Source: Oxyruncus cristatus
Taxonomy: Eukaryota; Chordata; Aves; Passeriformes; Cotingidae
Direction of reading: 5' to 3'
Assembly (NCBI GenBank): GCA_013399855.1
Contig: VXAY01006786.1
Span: 124,001 to 188,000 of the forward strand
DNA: 64,000 bases
The notes below the pieces were generated by a model. It ran no database searches, was not told where the DNA came from, and was given only the letters and a program-made list of their open reading frames with translations. Positions 49,355-60,753 of this stretch are shown here, piece by piece. The position numbers and the translations under genes were made by a program. Within the stretch, counting starts at the first letter, position 1, and the number at the start of each line of letters is the position of its first letter.

Positions 49355-52300
49355 AAGTTGTTGAAATTGCTCTGACAGCAGCAACTATCCATTGTCCTGC
49401 CCTGCTGACTCAGAGTTACTCACCAGTGCAGTAGGGCGTGAGGTTCTCAGAAGAAAAGGGGACATGCTGCCTGTAACCTCCACCCCTGCAGCCACTGCCA
49501 AAAGGTTTTGAGGTGCTCATTTTAGGTGTATGGAGGAAAGTTAGTCTCCTAACCTCTAAGAAACACAGTGAATTTGGTGTGAATATGTCCATGTCACAAT
49601 GGGAAAGTGTCTTTCCTTAGGATGGTTTGTCAAGATGCAGAGGGGTGTAAGAATTGCCACAGCTGGCATCCACAAGAAATGTTGCTTTCAGGTATGCCAT
49701 GAAAACTTGAACTGAGCAGCTAGCCTATATGCATATCAGAGAAAAAACAATTAAGGTGCATTTTGTTTTGATTTATCTTTTTCTGGATATTCTGTTTGGA
49801 TTTTTTTTACACAACCAGAGCATCTAAAAGGGATCTGACCATCAGTTCGGTAGCTGATGGTCAGAGAAGCCGTATTTCCATGATCACTGAAATTACTTAT
49901 TCAACAGGAAGGCAATCTAACAAATTCATCATTGTTTAAATTTTAATTCAGTGACAATGTAACCTCTGGAAAACACTGTTCACATCCATAATTAATAGAT
50001 TGTTATGCTCTGGAGTTTAAAATTTGATATACTTTCCTCAAACTCCATGAAGAAATGCTCCATGTGATCTGTTTCTGAATTCACAACAGATGAAAATGGC
50101 CTGGTTGGTTTCATACAAGGAGGTTCATTTGCAGGGAGATGCAGATCCAGTTTGCTGTTTGCTGTCTAACATAATTTAGTCAGAGCAGCCCTCCCTTTTT
50201 CTCCTGACAGCAATTTTCCCTCCAAAAGGAGGTTCTGGCAGTCTGCTTTTGTACAAAGTAGACTCAAATGTAATTATGCTGCTATGACAACTCAGTCGTA
50301 TAGCACTCACAGTCCTTTTTCTTCTCATCTTTCTAGTGCTGCTATGAGTAGAAACTGATTTTGTTTTCTTCCAGTATAAATAGAAATACACATCAGTGAA
50401 GTCTAAGTTGTATTGGTATAAGATCAGGGTCAGTCCCACTGTATTAAGCACTTCTGTCTTAAAAATCATGTAGTGAAAGGAAGGAAAATATGTAAGGTGC
50501 TCCATCCCTCCCTTAATGAAAGACATGTTACCAACCCCTATTCATACATCTGCATGGGGAAGAAAACCTTGTCTATTTGAATATCCACATAGAAAGAGAG
50601 CAGCCACAGCCACATCTCTCCCCTCCTCACCTTCCCTCAGGAATAAGCCACATCATTTCTTCAGAGCCCCTGATTGCAGTGTTTAGTCCTTGCAAAGGGG
50701 TCCTTGTCTATGCTGGCATGCAGGCTTCTCCTGGGCTGGGATGGCTTACATCCCGAAAGCGAGTCACTGCCATGCAGGGAGGCCAGCAAGGTAAGAAAAT
50801 AAACTCCAGAGAAACTTCTTTGAATACTATGCAGTGCCTCTCAACCAAGGTAGACCAAGGGGCTGGGCTATGCATGGAAAGAGCTGGTAAGGGGAACCTG
50901 GCTGGAATGGCCACACTGGTCACCCATGTTGCTGGAGGGATTAGCTGTTCTGGGGGGAGAATATCACGGGAAATGTTTGGTAGCTGAGGAGTGTTTTATA
51001 GAGAATGGGCACATGCTTTCTGTTCCCTCCTGTCTATGCCCGGTCCTTGTATGGGGTCTAATCATGCTACCTCCTGCTACAAAAGCAGAACCTCTGTTGT
51101 AACAGGTTTCAGCTTCCCCTTAGAATTCCTCATCCAGCCTTTCAGGCAAGCAGTAGAAAGTGTCTTTCAAGGGTCACCTCAGTGCAGGCATACTAAGGCA
51201 GAATGCTTAAGGCCAGCCCTGAGGGAACATGTGGTTTCGTCATCAAGATATCCCCTTTAATTGCTACCAAAGCCAGAGGTTTTCCAAGTGTTTACCTTCA
51301 ATGAGTTATGTCCAACAAAAAGTTGTAAGGGTAGCCAACATAACTTAATTCACAGTGACACCCGGGGAGCTGTGGTGAGGTGCCGGAGGTGTGATGGAGA
51401 GCATTTTAGTTTCATGTGGCTTCCTGAAGCTCCCCAGAGAACACTGAAAACAGTCCAGACATTTTTTCCTTTTTATTTAAGGTAAAAATTATTCCCTTTC
51501 CAGCTGTGAAAGCAACTACATAGGCCAGAACAGAAGGTGTTTGTGGTAAAAAGACATACAGGCTTAGCCAGACTATGTTGATCTTTTTTTCCCTCCCTAA
51601 ATTCTCCAGGGAGGAGAGATGCCAACATCAGAGACCCAGGGATTCTACTTATTTTCTTACTTCTGACCCAAGCTCTGGAAAAAGTAAGGACTTTGTCACT
51701 TGATGTCCTCTCCGTCACTCAGCCTGAGACCTGAGGTCAGAAAGACTGTTCGTGGTTGGTGTGACTGAGACAGTGATCAGACCCAGTGAGGGGCAGAAGG
51801 GAGTTCGTGGGTCACTGCTTCTGAAACAGACACTTGTCTAGAAACAGTGACCCACACCATACCTGTTTCAGAGTCCCTAAAGTGCCATGGTCCCCACCCC
51901 CACATGCCTCTTCCTCTCCACCATGCAGTCACCTTGCACTGGAAATGTAATTTCCCAGCTTCTCCTTCCCCAAAGCACCCACCCAGAAGCTGCCATATCA
52001 GATCTGGGCTTAAACAGTGTGAGGGTCTTACAGAGGGTCTTACAGAGGAAGCCACCCCTATAGCCACCTGTGGTGCTGCAACAAAGCCTCAAAAACAAGG
52101 TAAGGAATAGCAAGTGTTAATTTCTGGGCCTGTGTAAACTGTGTAGTTGGCCACCTTGCCTGTGCAGGGCTGTTTCTAAGTTTAATCCTCCACAGCCCTG
52201 GAGAAGCAGTGGGACCTAGTTCCCTAGATGAGGGTGCTGTGAGAGCCACAGTGGGTCTGGACTTCTGTCGTGCTCTCCCATCCTGAGTGCTTGATTCTGG

Positions 52301-53044
52301 GTGATCCTGGCTGCTGCAGAACCTGAGCCTCATTCCCTGGCTTCACCCTTGAGGAAGGTCTGTCAGCATGGGCATCACGTGCGTCCACAGGTGGCCTGGT
52401 AATATCAGACACAGAAAAGCCACTTTCAAAATGGCGTTTGGCAACCCTTTCTCTTCCCCTCTGCTCTTGCCTCAGAAACAGAGAACAGACACCACTGCAG
52501 GTGTTTTTCCTGTCTCGTTTCAACATCTTTGTGAAGTGGCAGTGTCAGAGAGATGTCTTTCCTGTGAAGGAACACCTCCTTTTCTGCTTGCTCTTTGACA
52601 TTCCAGTGTATGAACTAAAAAGATTCTGACCTCTATTTTAATCAAGTAACACAGATTTCATTGTACAGGCTGGTCACCCTAGAGCTCACTACAGCATACG
52701 AGAGATGTCTTGTCTGAAACAGAGACTTAAACCTAGCACTCACTGCACAAACACTGTTTCTATCTGAAGCCCCCTATTTGCTTGTTCGTGTGTTTCTGGC
52801 CTGCCATAATGCTGACTGCTAAGCACCTTCTGGACCAGACCTTCTCTGGTGGGTGGCTCTTTTTCTGTCTTGCTCTCTAGACTTCTTGTGTTTTGCAGAC
52901 TAAGGGTTTGTCTGAGACACTCACGAAAGCCAAGACAGATCCTTGACAAAGTAATGTTTGCTGTGGGAAGTGTCCATGGCTGAGTGAAATGAAACTGGAA
53001 GGGGAACTTTCTGTGGGCTTCATCTATCTAGCAAGGGCAAAAGG
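49355..53044. other. Unique non-coding DNA between two CR1 copies
   Basis: No gene is recognised. Several short frames overlap on both strands around 51.8-52.6 kb, where GC content rises, but none has a domain. A 12-base duplication lies at 52021-52044 (GAGGGTCTTACA twice). The hairpin at 49834-49865 is listed separately. Confidence 0.5.
49834..49865. repeat. Perfect 12-bp inverted repeat (hairpin) with 8-base loop
   Basis: TCTGACCATCAG at 49834-49845 is followed, after the loop TTCGGTAG, by its exact reverse complement at 49854-49865. The flanks do not extend the pairing. It is not AT-rich, so it is less likely than most short palindromes here to come from simple slippage. It is too short for a microRNA precursor. 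A transposon end or a templated inversion are other possibilities. Confidence 0.9.
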
Positions 53045-53161
53045 GCTCTAGCACGTAAGTTGTTGGGGCTGATAAGGAGGGCTTTAAACTAGGTTTGAAA
53101 GGGGAAGAGGCTGAAACCAGGCTGTCCGGAGATGAGCCTAAGGGTGGAAAGCCTGAGTTGA

Positions 53162-53846
53162 GTGAAATCAGCAGCCCAGCTGAAGTGCATGTACACCAAT
53201 GCTCACAGTATGGGTAACAAACAGGAGGAGCTGGAAGCCATCGTGCAGCAGGAACGCTGTGATGTAGTCGCCATCACGGAAACGTGGTGGGATGACACAC
53301 ATGACTGGAGTGCTGCCATGGATGGCTACAAGCTCTTCAGAAGGGACAGGCAAGGTAGGAGGGGTGGAGGAGTGGCTCTGTATGTAAGAGAGTCTCTTGA
53401 CTCTGTAGAACTTGAAGTCAGTAAGTTATAAGGTTGAGTGCCTGTGGATCAAAATCAGGGGGAAGGCAAACAAGGCTGATATCCTGGTGGGAGTCTGTTA
53501 CAGACCACCCAACCAGGATGAAGAGGGTGATGAATTATTCTACAAACAGCTGGCAGATATCTCAAAATTGCCAGCCCTTGTTCCTGTGGGTGACTTTAAC
53601 CTGCTGGATGTCTTCTGGAAACTCAACACAACAGAGAAGAGGCAGTCTAGGAGATTGATACAGTGTATAGAGGATAATTTCCTGCTCCAGCTGCTAAATG
53701 AGCCTACCAGGGGTGGGGCCCCGCTAGACCTGTTCACAGACAGAGAGGGGCTGGTGGGAGATGTGGTGGTTGGAGGCCGTCTGGGGCACAGTCACCATGA
53801 AATAATAGTTTTTAATACTCAGGGATGCAAGGAGGGCCCTCAATAA
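53162..53846 (+). pseudogene. CR1 ORF2 endonuclease domain, frameshifted
   Basis: This part encodes an apurinic/apyrimidinic-type endonuclease, which nicks target DNA to start reverse transcription. Frame 1 (53162-53431) shows YTNAHSMGNKQEELE (the conserved Asn) and AITETWWDD (the catalytic Glu). A frameshift near 53412-53430 moves the reading to a second frame (53412-53846), which shows GVCYRPP and VGDFN (the catalytic Asp-Asn pair). It ends with LGHSHHE. In active CR1 enzymes the last motif is SDH; here the Asp codon has become His (CAC at 53793-53795). A stop follows at 53844, and further stops lie between there and the reverse transcriptase part (for example TGA near 54010). Confidence 0.93.
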
Positions 53847-54468
53847 AACCTCTACGCTGGACTTCCGGAGGGCAGATTTTGGCCTACCCGAAAGACTGGT
53901 TCAGAGGGTACCTTGGGAAACAGCCCTTGAAAACAAAGGGGTCCAGGAGGGATGGACATGCTTCAAGAAGGAAGTCTTGAATGCACAAGAGCAGGCTGTC
54001 CCAGTGTGCTGAAAGGCAAGCCGGCAGGGAAGACGGCCGGCCTGGCTGAATGGGGAGATTTTGAAGGAAATTAGGGTAAAAAAGAGAGCCTACTGATCAT
54101 GGAAAAAAGGACTGGCTACTCAGGAAGAGTTTAGGAATATTGTTAGGTCATGTAGAAAGAAAATTAGAGAGACAAAGGCACAATTTGAACTCAATCTAGC
54201 CAATTCTGTTAGGGATAACAAGAAGTCCTTCTACAAATACATCAATAGCAAAAGGAAGGGCAAGGGAAACCTCCACCCTTTGTTGGACAAGGGTGGGAAC
54301 ATAGTCAGCAAAGATGAGGAAAGGGCTGAGGTACTTAACACCTTCTTTGCCTCAGTTTTCAACAGTAAGACGGGTTGTCCTGAGGACAGCTGGCCTCCAG
54401 GGCTGGTAGACAGAGACAGGAAGCTGAATATCACCCCTGCAATCTAGAAGGAAACAGTTTGCAACCTC
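53847..54468 (+). pseudogene. CR1 ORF2 linker region, heavily broken
   Basis: This interval links endonuclease and reverse transcriptase. Fragments recognisable as CR1 include KAYW-type and FYKYINSKRKGKGN-type segments near 54080 and 54225-54270, followed by a segment near 54310-54440 with stops (TAG at 54445). No continuous frame survives, so it was found by position and wording rather than by an open frame. Confidence 0.8.
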
Positions 54469-54847
54469 TTGAGCCACTTGGATCCTCACAAGTCTATGGA
54501 ACCGGATGGGATCCGTCCTAGGGTGATGAGGAAGGTGGCGGAAGAGCTCTACAAGCCGCTCTCCATCATTTACCAGCAGTCCTGGCTCACTGGGGAGGTG
54601 CCAAATGATTGGGAGTTGGTGAATGCCATGCTGATCTATGAAAAGGGCTGGAGGGAGGACCTGTGAAACTACAGGCCTGTCAGCCTGACCTCAGTGCCTG
54701 GCAAGGTTATGGAGCAGATCATCCTAAGTGCAATCACACAGCACCTACAGGATGGACAAGGGATCAGACCCAGCCAGCACGGGTTTAGGAAGGGCAGGTC
54801 CTGTCTGACCAACCTGATCTCCTTTTATGATCAGGTGACCTGCCTGG

Positions 54848-54883
54848 TGGATGAGGGGAAGGCTGTGGATGAGGGGAAGGCTG
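54848..54883 (+). repeat. 18-bp tandem duplication inside CR1 reverse transcriptase
   Basis: The unit TGGATGAGGGGAAGGCTG is present twice (54848-54865 and 54866-54883). It adds six residues and keeps the frame, giving VDEGKA twice. Other CR1 proteins have it once. It lies just before the first reverse transcriptase catalytic motif. Confidence 0.9.
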
Positions 54884-55097
54884 TGGATGTGTCTATCTGG
54901 ACATCAGCAAAGCCTTCAACACTGTCTCCTACAGCATTCTCCTGGAAAAACTGGCAGTCCACGGCTTGGACAGGGGCACCCTGTGCTGGGTTAGGAATTG
55001 GCTGGAGGGCCAGGCCCAGAGAGTGGTGGTGAACGGGGCTGCATCCAGTTGGTGGCCGGTCACCAGTGGTGTCCCCCAGGGATCAGTGTTGGGCCCA

Positions 55098-55222
55098 NNN
55101 NNNNNNNNNNNNNNNNNNNNNNNNNNNNNNNNNNNNNNNNNNNNNNNNNNNNNNNNNNNNNNNNNNNNNNNNNNNNNNNNNNNNNNNNNNNNNNNNNNNN
55201 NNNNNNNNNNNNNNNNNNNNNN
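55098..55222. other. Assembly gap of 125 N
   Basis: The undetermined bases fall within the CR1 reverse transcriptase, between GVPQGSVLGP and MRFNK. They hide the catalytic Asp-Asp motif. From knowledge of CR1 proteins I expect roughly 55-60 residues here (about 170 bases), so the N count probably underestimates the true gap. Confidence 0.99.
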
Positions 55223-55987
55223 GGATGAGGTTCAACAAGACCAAGTGCCGGGTCCTGCACTTTGGCCACAACAACCCCCTGCAGCGCTACAGGCTGGGCA
55301 CAGAGTGGCTGGAGAGCAGCCAGGCAGAAAGGGACCTGGAGTTTGGATTGACAGGAAGCTGAACATGAGCCAGCAGTGTGCCCAGGTGGGTAAGAAGGCC
55401 AATGGCATCCTGGCCTGTATCAGGAACAGTGTGGCCAGCCGGAACAGGGAGGTGATTCTGCCCCTGTACTCAGTGCTGGTGAGGCCCCACCTGGAGTGCT
55501 GTGTCCAGTTCTGGGCCCCTCAGTTCAGGAAGGATATTGAAGTGCTGGAGCAGGTGCAGAGAAGAGCAACCAGGCTGGTGAAGTGACTCAAGCACAAGTC
55601 CTATGAGGAGAGGCTGAGGGAGCTGGGGTTGTTTAGCCTGGAGAAGAGAAGGCTCAGGGGAGACCTCATCACTCTCTACAACTGCCTGAAAGGAGGTTGT
55701 AGCCAGGTGGGCATCAGTCTCTTCTCCCAGGCGACCAGGACAAGAGGGCATGGTTTTAAGCTGTGCCAGGATATTAGGAAGAAGTTCTTTACAGAGAGAG
55801 TAATCAGACATTGGAATGGCCTTCCCAGGGATTCACCGTCCCTGGAGGTTTTTAAGATGAGGCTGGATGTGGCATTTAGTGCCATGGTCTGGTAACCACA
55901 GCGGTGTTGGATTAAGGGTTGGACTTGATGATCTCAGAGGTCTTTTTCAGCCTGGTTGATTCTATGATTCTATTCTATGATTCTGTG

Positions 55988-58900
55988 TTCCCATTGACCT
56001 ACTGGTCAAATGGTTTGCCTGCTGCAGCGTGCTGCTGTAGAGGTTCCCCGGGAACCTTTCCTTGGGGAAAGTCTTAATGCATCTCCATATGCATGCCAGC
56101 TGTTCTTCTTTGGGCAATGAGTGTTCCCAAGATGATTTTATGTCATGTTCATTTTACTCCCAACGTCCCTCCCTGCTTGCACATACTTCTCCTTACACCT
56201 CCCTGTTCCAAAAGGGACATCACTCTGCTTTACCTCCAGATTGTCCTCACCTCTGAGGGTGCTTTCCCTCAGGATCCCTGTGTGCCTTCACTCTTGGTAG
56301 CAGGTCCCTGTCTGCTGTGCTGCAGCTGCAGGTAGAGCTGCACCTTGGCCCCATGCGTTGGATGCTTCAGCCTGTTCACCTGAATGGTTCCTCAGAAGTA
56401 AAAACCCTGTTTCTGTCTGAGATCAGAATACCTGAGCATGTTCATTACTGAAAGTATTCAGTGTTCACAAGAAAAATGGGCATATGAAAGCTTTATGTTC
56501 TCACAGTTCTGATTCTGTCACAGTCTTGTACCATCAATCATGTCCCTGCAGAGAGTACAAAACAATGCCCAATGCTGTCTCTTGTATTTACTTTGTGAAG
56601 ATGCTAATGACTGTGGGAGCAAAATGAAGTGGGCCTTCCCTGAGGAGATAATACCATTTTGTTCTAAGAGGCAGCACATAACAGATGGGATGTACGTGCA
56701 CTTACTTTCTTGTGTGCGCTTCTCATTTTTTCTTTACTGTTCTTTTACAGAATCAAAATTAAGAGTGACTAATACCAATTGATGGTTGTGTGCAAGACAA
56801 ATATTTTCCTTTTTGAGGGTTTTCTAAGAGAAGAAATGGGAATCACACTCTTCTCTCCTTCTCTGTAGCTCACATCACAGTCTCTCGAGGAGTGGTAACT
56901 TTCTTGCAGGTGATGCTCATACTTAATCTTAACAATAGCAATTTGTGATCCATAAATGAAAAGTCAAGTGATCCAGCATCATAAGAAGAACTTGGAGCTC
57001 ACTGGGATTCTTGCTTAGTTTCCTTTGTTGGCTTATATAGTAGTTGGACAAGCAATGTTTTCTGGTTCTGATTCTGTGGCTCTGTATTTCACAGCTACCA
57101 TAAAAGCAGGTACCGCAGTGATGGGAACCATATAAATACCTGGATAGATGATAAAAATATTGTTGCTGAGCACTTCAGGGTGTGTTTTGTATGAGGAGAC
57201 ACTTAATCTGAAGAATAAGGGATTGTTAACTTTTACTATACAGCATATGCAATACTAGAATTTATTAGTCTATTGTTCAGTAGAAGCACAATAACTGATG
57301 TACTGTTTTAAGTTGGGGTTTTTTTTAATCCATGACATAAAAGAAGTTCCCAAACTTCCTGCCTCAGTTTTCCTGTTTGCAATATGTGAATGCCGGTGAT
57401 ACTACGTGAAAATGCAGTAAATTAAACAGTAGAACACAAGTGTAACATGATTCATGTGTGTCCTTGAAAAGACTTGGGTTTTCCCCACATTAATAAAGGA
57501 CTGATTTCTATATTAGCTACAGTAAGGTAAGGGCGCACAGCAGACACCACTTAACAGCACTCCCCACATGCTGCATTTGACAGTGAACAGGAAAGCTGGT
57601 CCAGATAATCTGTACTGTGGCACTCTTCAAGTTGTCAGTAACAAATAGTTAATAAAACACAGTTGTGGACATCCAAAGCTGTCCCCAACCAAATAAGATG
57701 CATGAAGAGTTGATACAATCGCTTTTTGCATTTACACAGGCCCTCAGCAGGCTGGAGCTCACACACCGCCAGGGGCAATCCCTGCTGTAGGGAGCTCACT
57801 GCTACTTGTGCAGTGCAATGATGAGGGTAAGCAAATAATAAGAACAGAAACAAAGGCAAAAAGGTGGTGTTACCACTGAGACAATCCAGCAATGCAGTCT
57901 CGGAGAGCTGACCATTCATTACTTGTCATATACAATAGTAATTAGAATGTATTGACAATCCTCTTTTTTTTTTATTTATTTATGAATGTCATCCAACACA
58001 ATATTAGATTTTTGCATTTACATTCAGCTTCTGTTTTAAATTGACATGTTTCGCCCGTAGCTGCTCTCAGCACACTGGGAGGGGAGAATGCCATCTCTTT
58101 GCCTCTCTGCCATTTGAGGGAAAAGCAGTTGTTCTTCGCACAAAATCTCTATCAGTGGCAGCTTTTAAGGACTTCCTTGTGTGATGTCTGAATTTTTAAA
58201 AATTTTGAAGTGCCAGCTTTTTCTGCATAAAAGCTGCTTATCCCTCAACTGCAAGAACTTCAAACAGTTTGCTGACAGCATCTAGACAGCCTCAACTGAA
58301 ATAACTTGAGATGGCTATAGCTTCCCTTAGCAAGTAGGGAAGATTAAGAGCAAAATCCCGCAGTGATGAAGATCATTACGTTGAAGTCCCTCTTTGCTGT
58401 TGATCTCTCCACTTCTTTAGGCACAACCACCACTTCCCACATTGCCCTGCAATGAGTGTACATTGCTGTTGTGCAGATCCATCTGCAGCAGCAGCAGCCT
58501 GTCCCTCTCTGCTCTCTTGATGCCAGAACTCGACTCAGCCGAGAAGTAGCCGGTGCTCCGCAGTGGTGCTTACACATGGCTGGTGGTTGTCTCACGCTGC
58601 TTCATGCTAGTTTGCAAAGCTAAAGTGGTTACTTCACCCATTTCAGCATCTGACACTAATTCATCACTCCTTCATGCCTACAGAGTAGTAGAGGAGCACA
58701 GTCCATTTATGTTTTGTTAAATTTGCATGAGAGGCAGAGAGAAGCATTTCTGTTATTTTCATCTGGATATGTGCAGCACAGACAGACAGCGTATTGAATT
58801 TTCTGTTTCTTTTTTCCATCTCTCAATGAATAAATCTTTTTCACTTAGCAGCTGTATGCTCATAACCTCAGGTTCACCAATATTTATAATTTCAGCTGGC

Positions 58901-59624
58901 TCTTACCTACAAATTTCACCTACCTGTTTCATAACTTAAGGATCTACCTTTACTGTAGATGATACTCATAGACATAAAATATAAGATATACATTGATACC
59001 ACACCCCTCGTTTTCTGGGATCTGAAAGGAGAAAGACACTAAAGCAGTAGGGCCTGCAGCAGATGGAAAGCTGACCCCTGTGACTGCAGCATATATGAGA
59101 TGCCTCAGTACATTTGGAAATATGCACCCTGATGTCCGTGTAAATAGTCTGTTGCAAAAACTGTGCCAGAGTCTATTGCATCTCTATCTGTCTATCCATG
59201 CCCTATTTCCAATGGAATAAGCAGAGGCTACATAGGTTAGTGGTTATGGGCAAAGGGTTTTTCACTGAGGGCTCTTGGAGGCAGATTTTGGATGCTGTTA
59301 TAGCACAATTTCTGGCAGCAGGTGCTAGTCAGACACAGCCATTCTTTCATCACTCAAGTCTGCATGCATGCACAGGCAATGGGTGTCACACAAGCATTGC
59401 AGGCTCATAGCAAGCTGTTTGTCTCCTTTTCAACATGGTGCAGGCACTGTATGTCTAAGGAAATTAAAACTCCTTTCTAACAACAGGCTCACAAAAATTT
59501 GTTTGTGTGGATCCCCAGTTTAGAAACTGACAGGGAAGTCTGCTTTTCCACCACAGCTGGAACCAAGATAGGCAGCTTTCTCAAACCTCATGAAAAGATT
59601 ACTTAGTGGGCAGACCAAGAACTG
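55988..59624. other. Unique non-coding DNA, no gene recognised
   Basis: No frame above 100 codons has any recognisable motif. A short CAG/CTG-rich stretch (four CAG units) occurs near 58483. The pieces around 57960-58220 and 58340-58620 have balanced composition and could be conserved non-coding sequence, but this cannot be judged from one genome. Confidence 0.5.
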
Positions 59625-59841
59625 GTTCAAGACTGAACACAGAAAATACTTTTTGAAAGGAGTAAAAACATTGTGAGGTGGGACACTGGAAGCTGTGGAT
59701 TCCCTGCCACTGGAAGCATTCAAGACCAAGTTGATGTGTTCCTAAGCAAACTGCTCTAGTGGAAGGTGCCTCCATCCATGGCCAGGGAATTGGAACTAGA
59801 TGGTCTTTAAGGTCCCTTCCAACCCAAACCACTCTGTGATA
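59625..59841 (+). mobile_element. CR1 LINE 3' end, short 5'-truncated copy
   Basis: The sequence follows the CR1 3' UTR: 'CTGTGGATTCCCTGCCACTGG' near 59693, 'GGAACTAGATGGTCTTTAAG' near 59791 and 'GGTCCCTTCCAACCCAAACC' near 59811. It ends at a single ACTCTGTGAT unit. The 3' segment is nearly identical to the copy at 48857-49354, so both are from the same subfamily. The upstream part (59555-59624) may also belong to it but is too diverged to be sure. Confidence 0.88.
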
Positions 59842-60321
59842 TGTTCTGGTTTTCATGCTCGAGCTGATAGTCCCTGCCTGACTCACAGGCCCCTGCAAAC
59901 CTGCAGCAGACTTGCTGAAAACTGTTGCTTTAAACCTAGAGAAAAATGAGCACCTGCAACCTTTTGGGACTTACTTGGTAACAGCTGCTGTTTGCCAGCA
60001 TGCTCTCTCTTTCAGCTTGCGAGTACTCCTTCCCTTTTTCCCCCTTGAGGTTACTTTGGGGTCCTTTCTTTTTCTATTTTCATGCCCTCTGTGATTCAAA
60101 AGAATTGTCATGAGAAAAGTGGAGGACTCAGCAACTTTCTTTCCAGCATCCCTCTATGGCAGTGTGCTGGGAAACCTTCATGAAGCCCTCTAGCACTGTC
60201 AGAAGGTAAAGTTTTGTAAAGCACCAAGTCCCACTATACTTCTCTGCTTTATCTTCCTCCACCCTATGCATGCTGTGAGGTTATTGGTACAAAGGTGGGC
60301 CCACGAGCAAAACCTTCTTCC

Positions 60322-60421
60322 TTTTGAGCAACCTGGTCTGGTGCAAGGTGTGTCTGCCCATGGCAGGGGTTTGGAACTAGATCATCTTGAAGGTCCCTAC
60401 CTTCTGTGGTCCTGTGATTTC
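60322..60421 (+). mobile_element. CR1 LINE 3' terminal fragment (about 100 bp)
   Basis: The piece reads GAGCAACCTGGTCTGGTGCA, then TGCCCATGGCAGGGGTTTGG and AACTAGATCATCTTGAAGGT. It ends with a GGTCCTGTGATTTC tail. This is the last 100 bases of CR1, on the plus strand, 480 bases after another CR1 3' end. Confidence 0.82.
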
Positions 60422-60753
60422 TTCCCTCTTTGCTGGAAGCCCCATATGCAGACAACCCCAGGCACAGCTGTGCCAGTGCCAGCACAGGGGCAGTCTCTGC
60501 ACTGGCAGAAGGTAGTTCAGTATTGTCTTTCCTTGCCAAGCCCCAAAGCATGCCAGTCACTGGTGAAAGGTAAGTTGTGAAATGCTTTTCCTCTCTTTCT
60601 GCCAATTCAACATATGAGATGATACTCTGTGGTATTTTAGTAGTTAAAAAACATTATGTGTATGCTGTGAGAAAAATCCTACATGGAAATGAGATAGTAT
60701 GTGATGTATGCTTTCCTTTACAGCACCTTTTGAATTATTCTTTTTTGTTTTAG

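Larger units (their letters stand above)
54469..55895 (+). pseudogene. CR1 ORF2 reverse transcriptase and C-terminal region, broken
   Basis: Ordered CR1 motifs are visible: SHLDPHKSMEPDGIRPRVM (54469-), WLTGEVPNDWE (54586-), then a premature TGA at 54664-54666 just before [21 protein letters not shown] follows at about 54700, [20 protein letters not shown] at about 54775, and GVPQGSVLGP at about 55068. An 18-base in-frame duplication and a one-base deletion lie at 54848-54890. The catalytic YADD/FADD segment falls in the N gap. After the gap, [15 protein letters not shown] reads in one frame to about 55345, then [15 protein letters not shown] continues in another. A second stop (TGA at 55584-55586) replaces a sense codon after LVK, and the C-terminal part [13 protein letters not shown] continues to 55892. 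The protein would be non-functional. Confidence 0.94.
53045..55987 (+). mobile_element. CR1 LINE retrotransposon, near-complete but inactive copy
   Basis: The copy runs from a segment just upstream of ORF2 (GGCTGATAAGGAGGGCTTTAA-like, near 53069) through the endonuclease, reverse transcriptase and C-terminal region to the 3' UTR. It ends at about 55987 in the CR1-specific tail of ATTCTATG and GATTCTGTG units. ORF1 is missing, so it is 5'-truncated. ORF2 is split by stop codons and frameshifts in at least five places, and one endonuclease catalytic residue is changed. It cannot encode working protein. A 125-N assembly gap interrupts the reverse transcriptase. The length is exceptional compared with the other 0.1-0.5 kb CR1 pieces in this window. 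The exact 5' edge is uncertain by about 100 bases. Confidence 0.96.
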
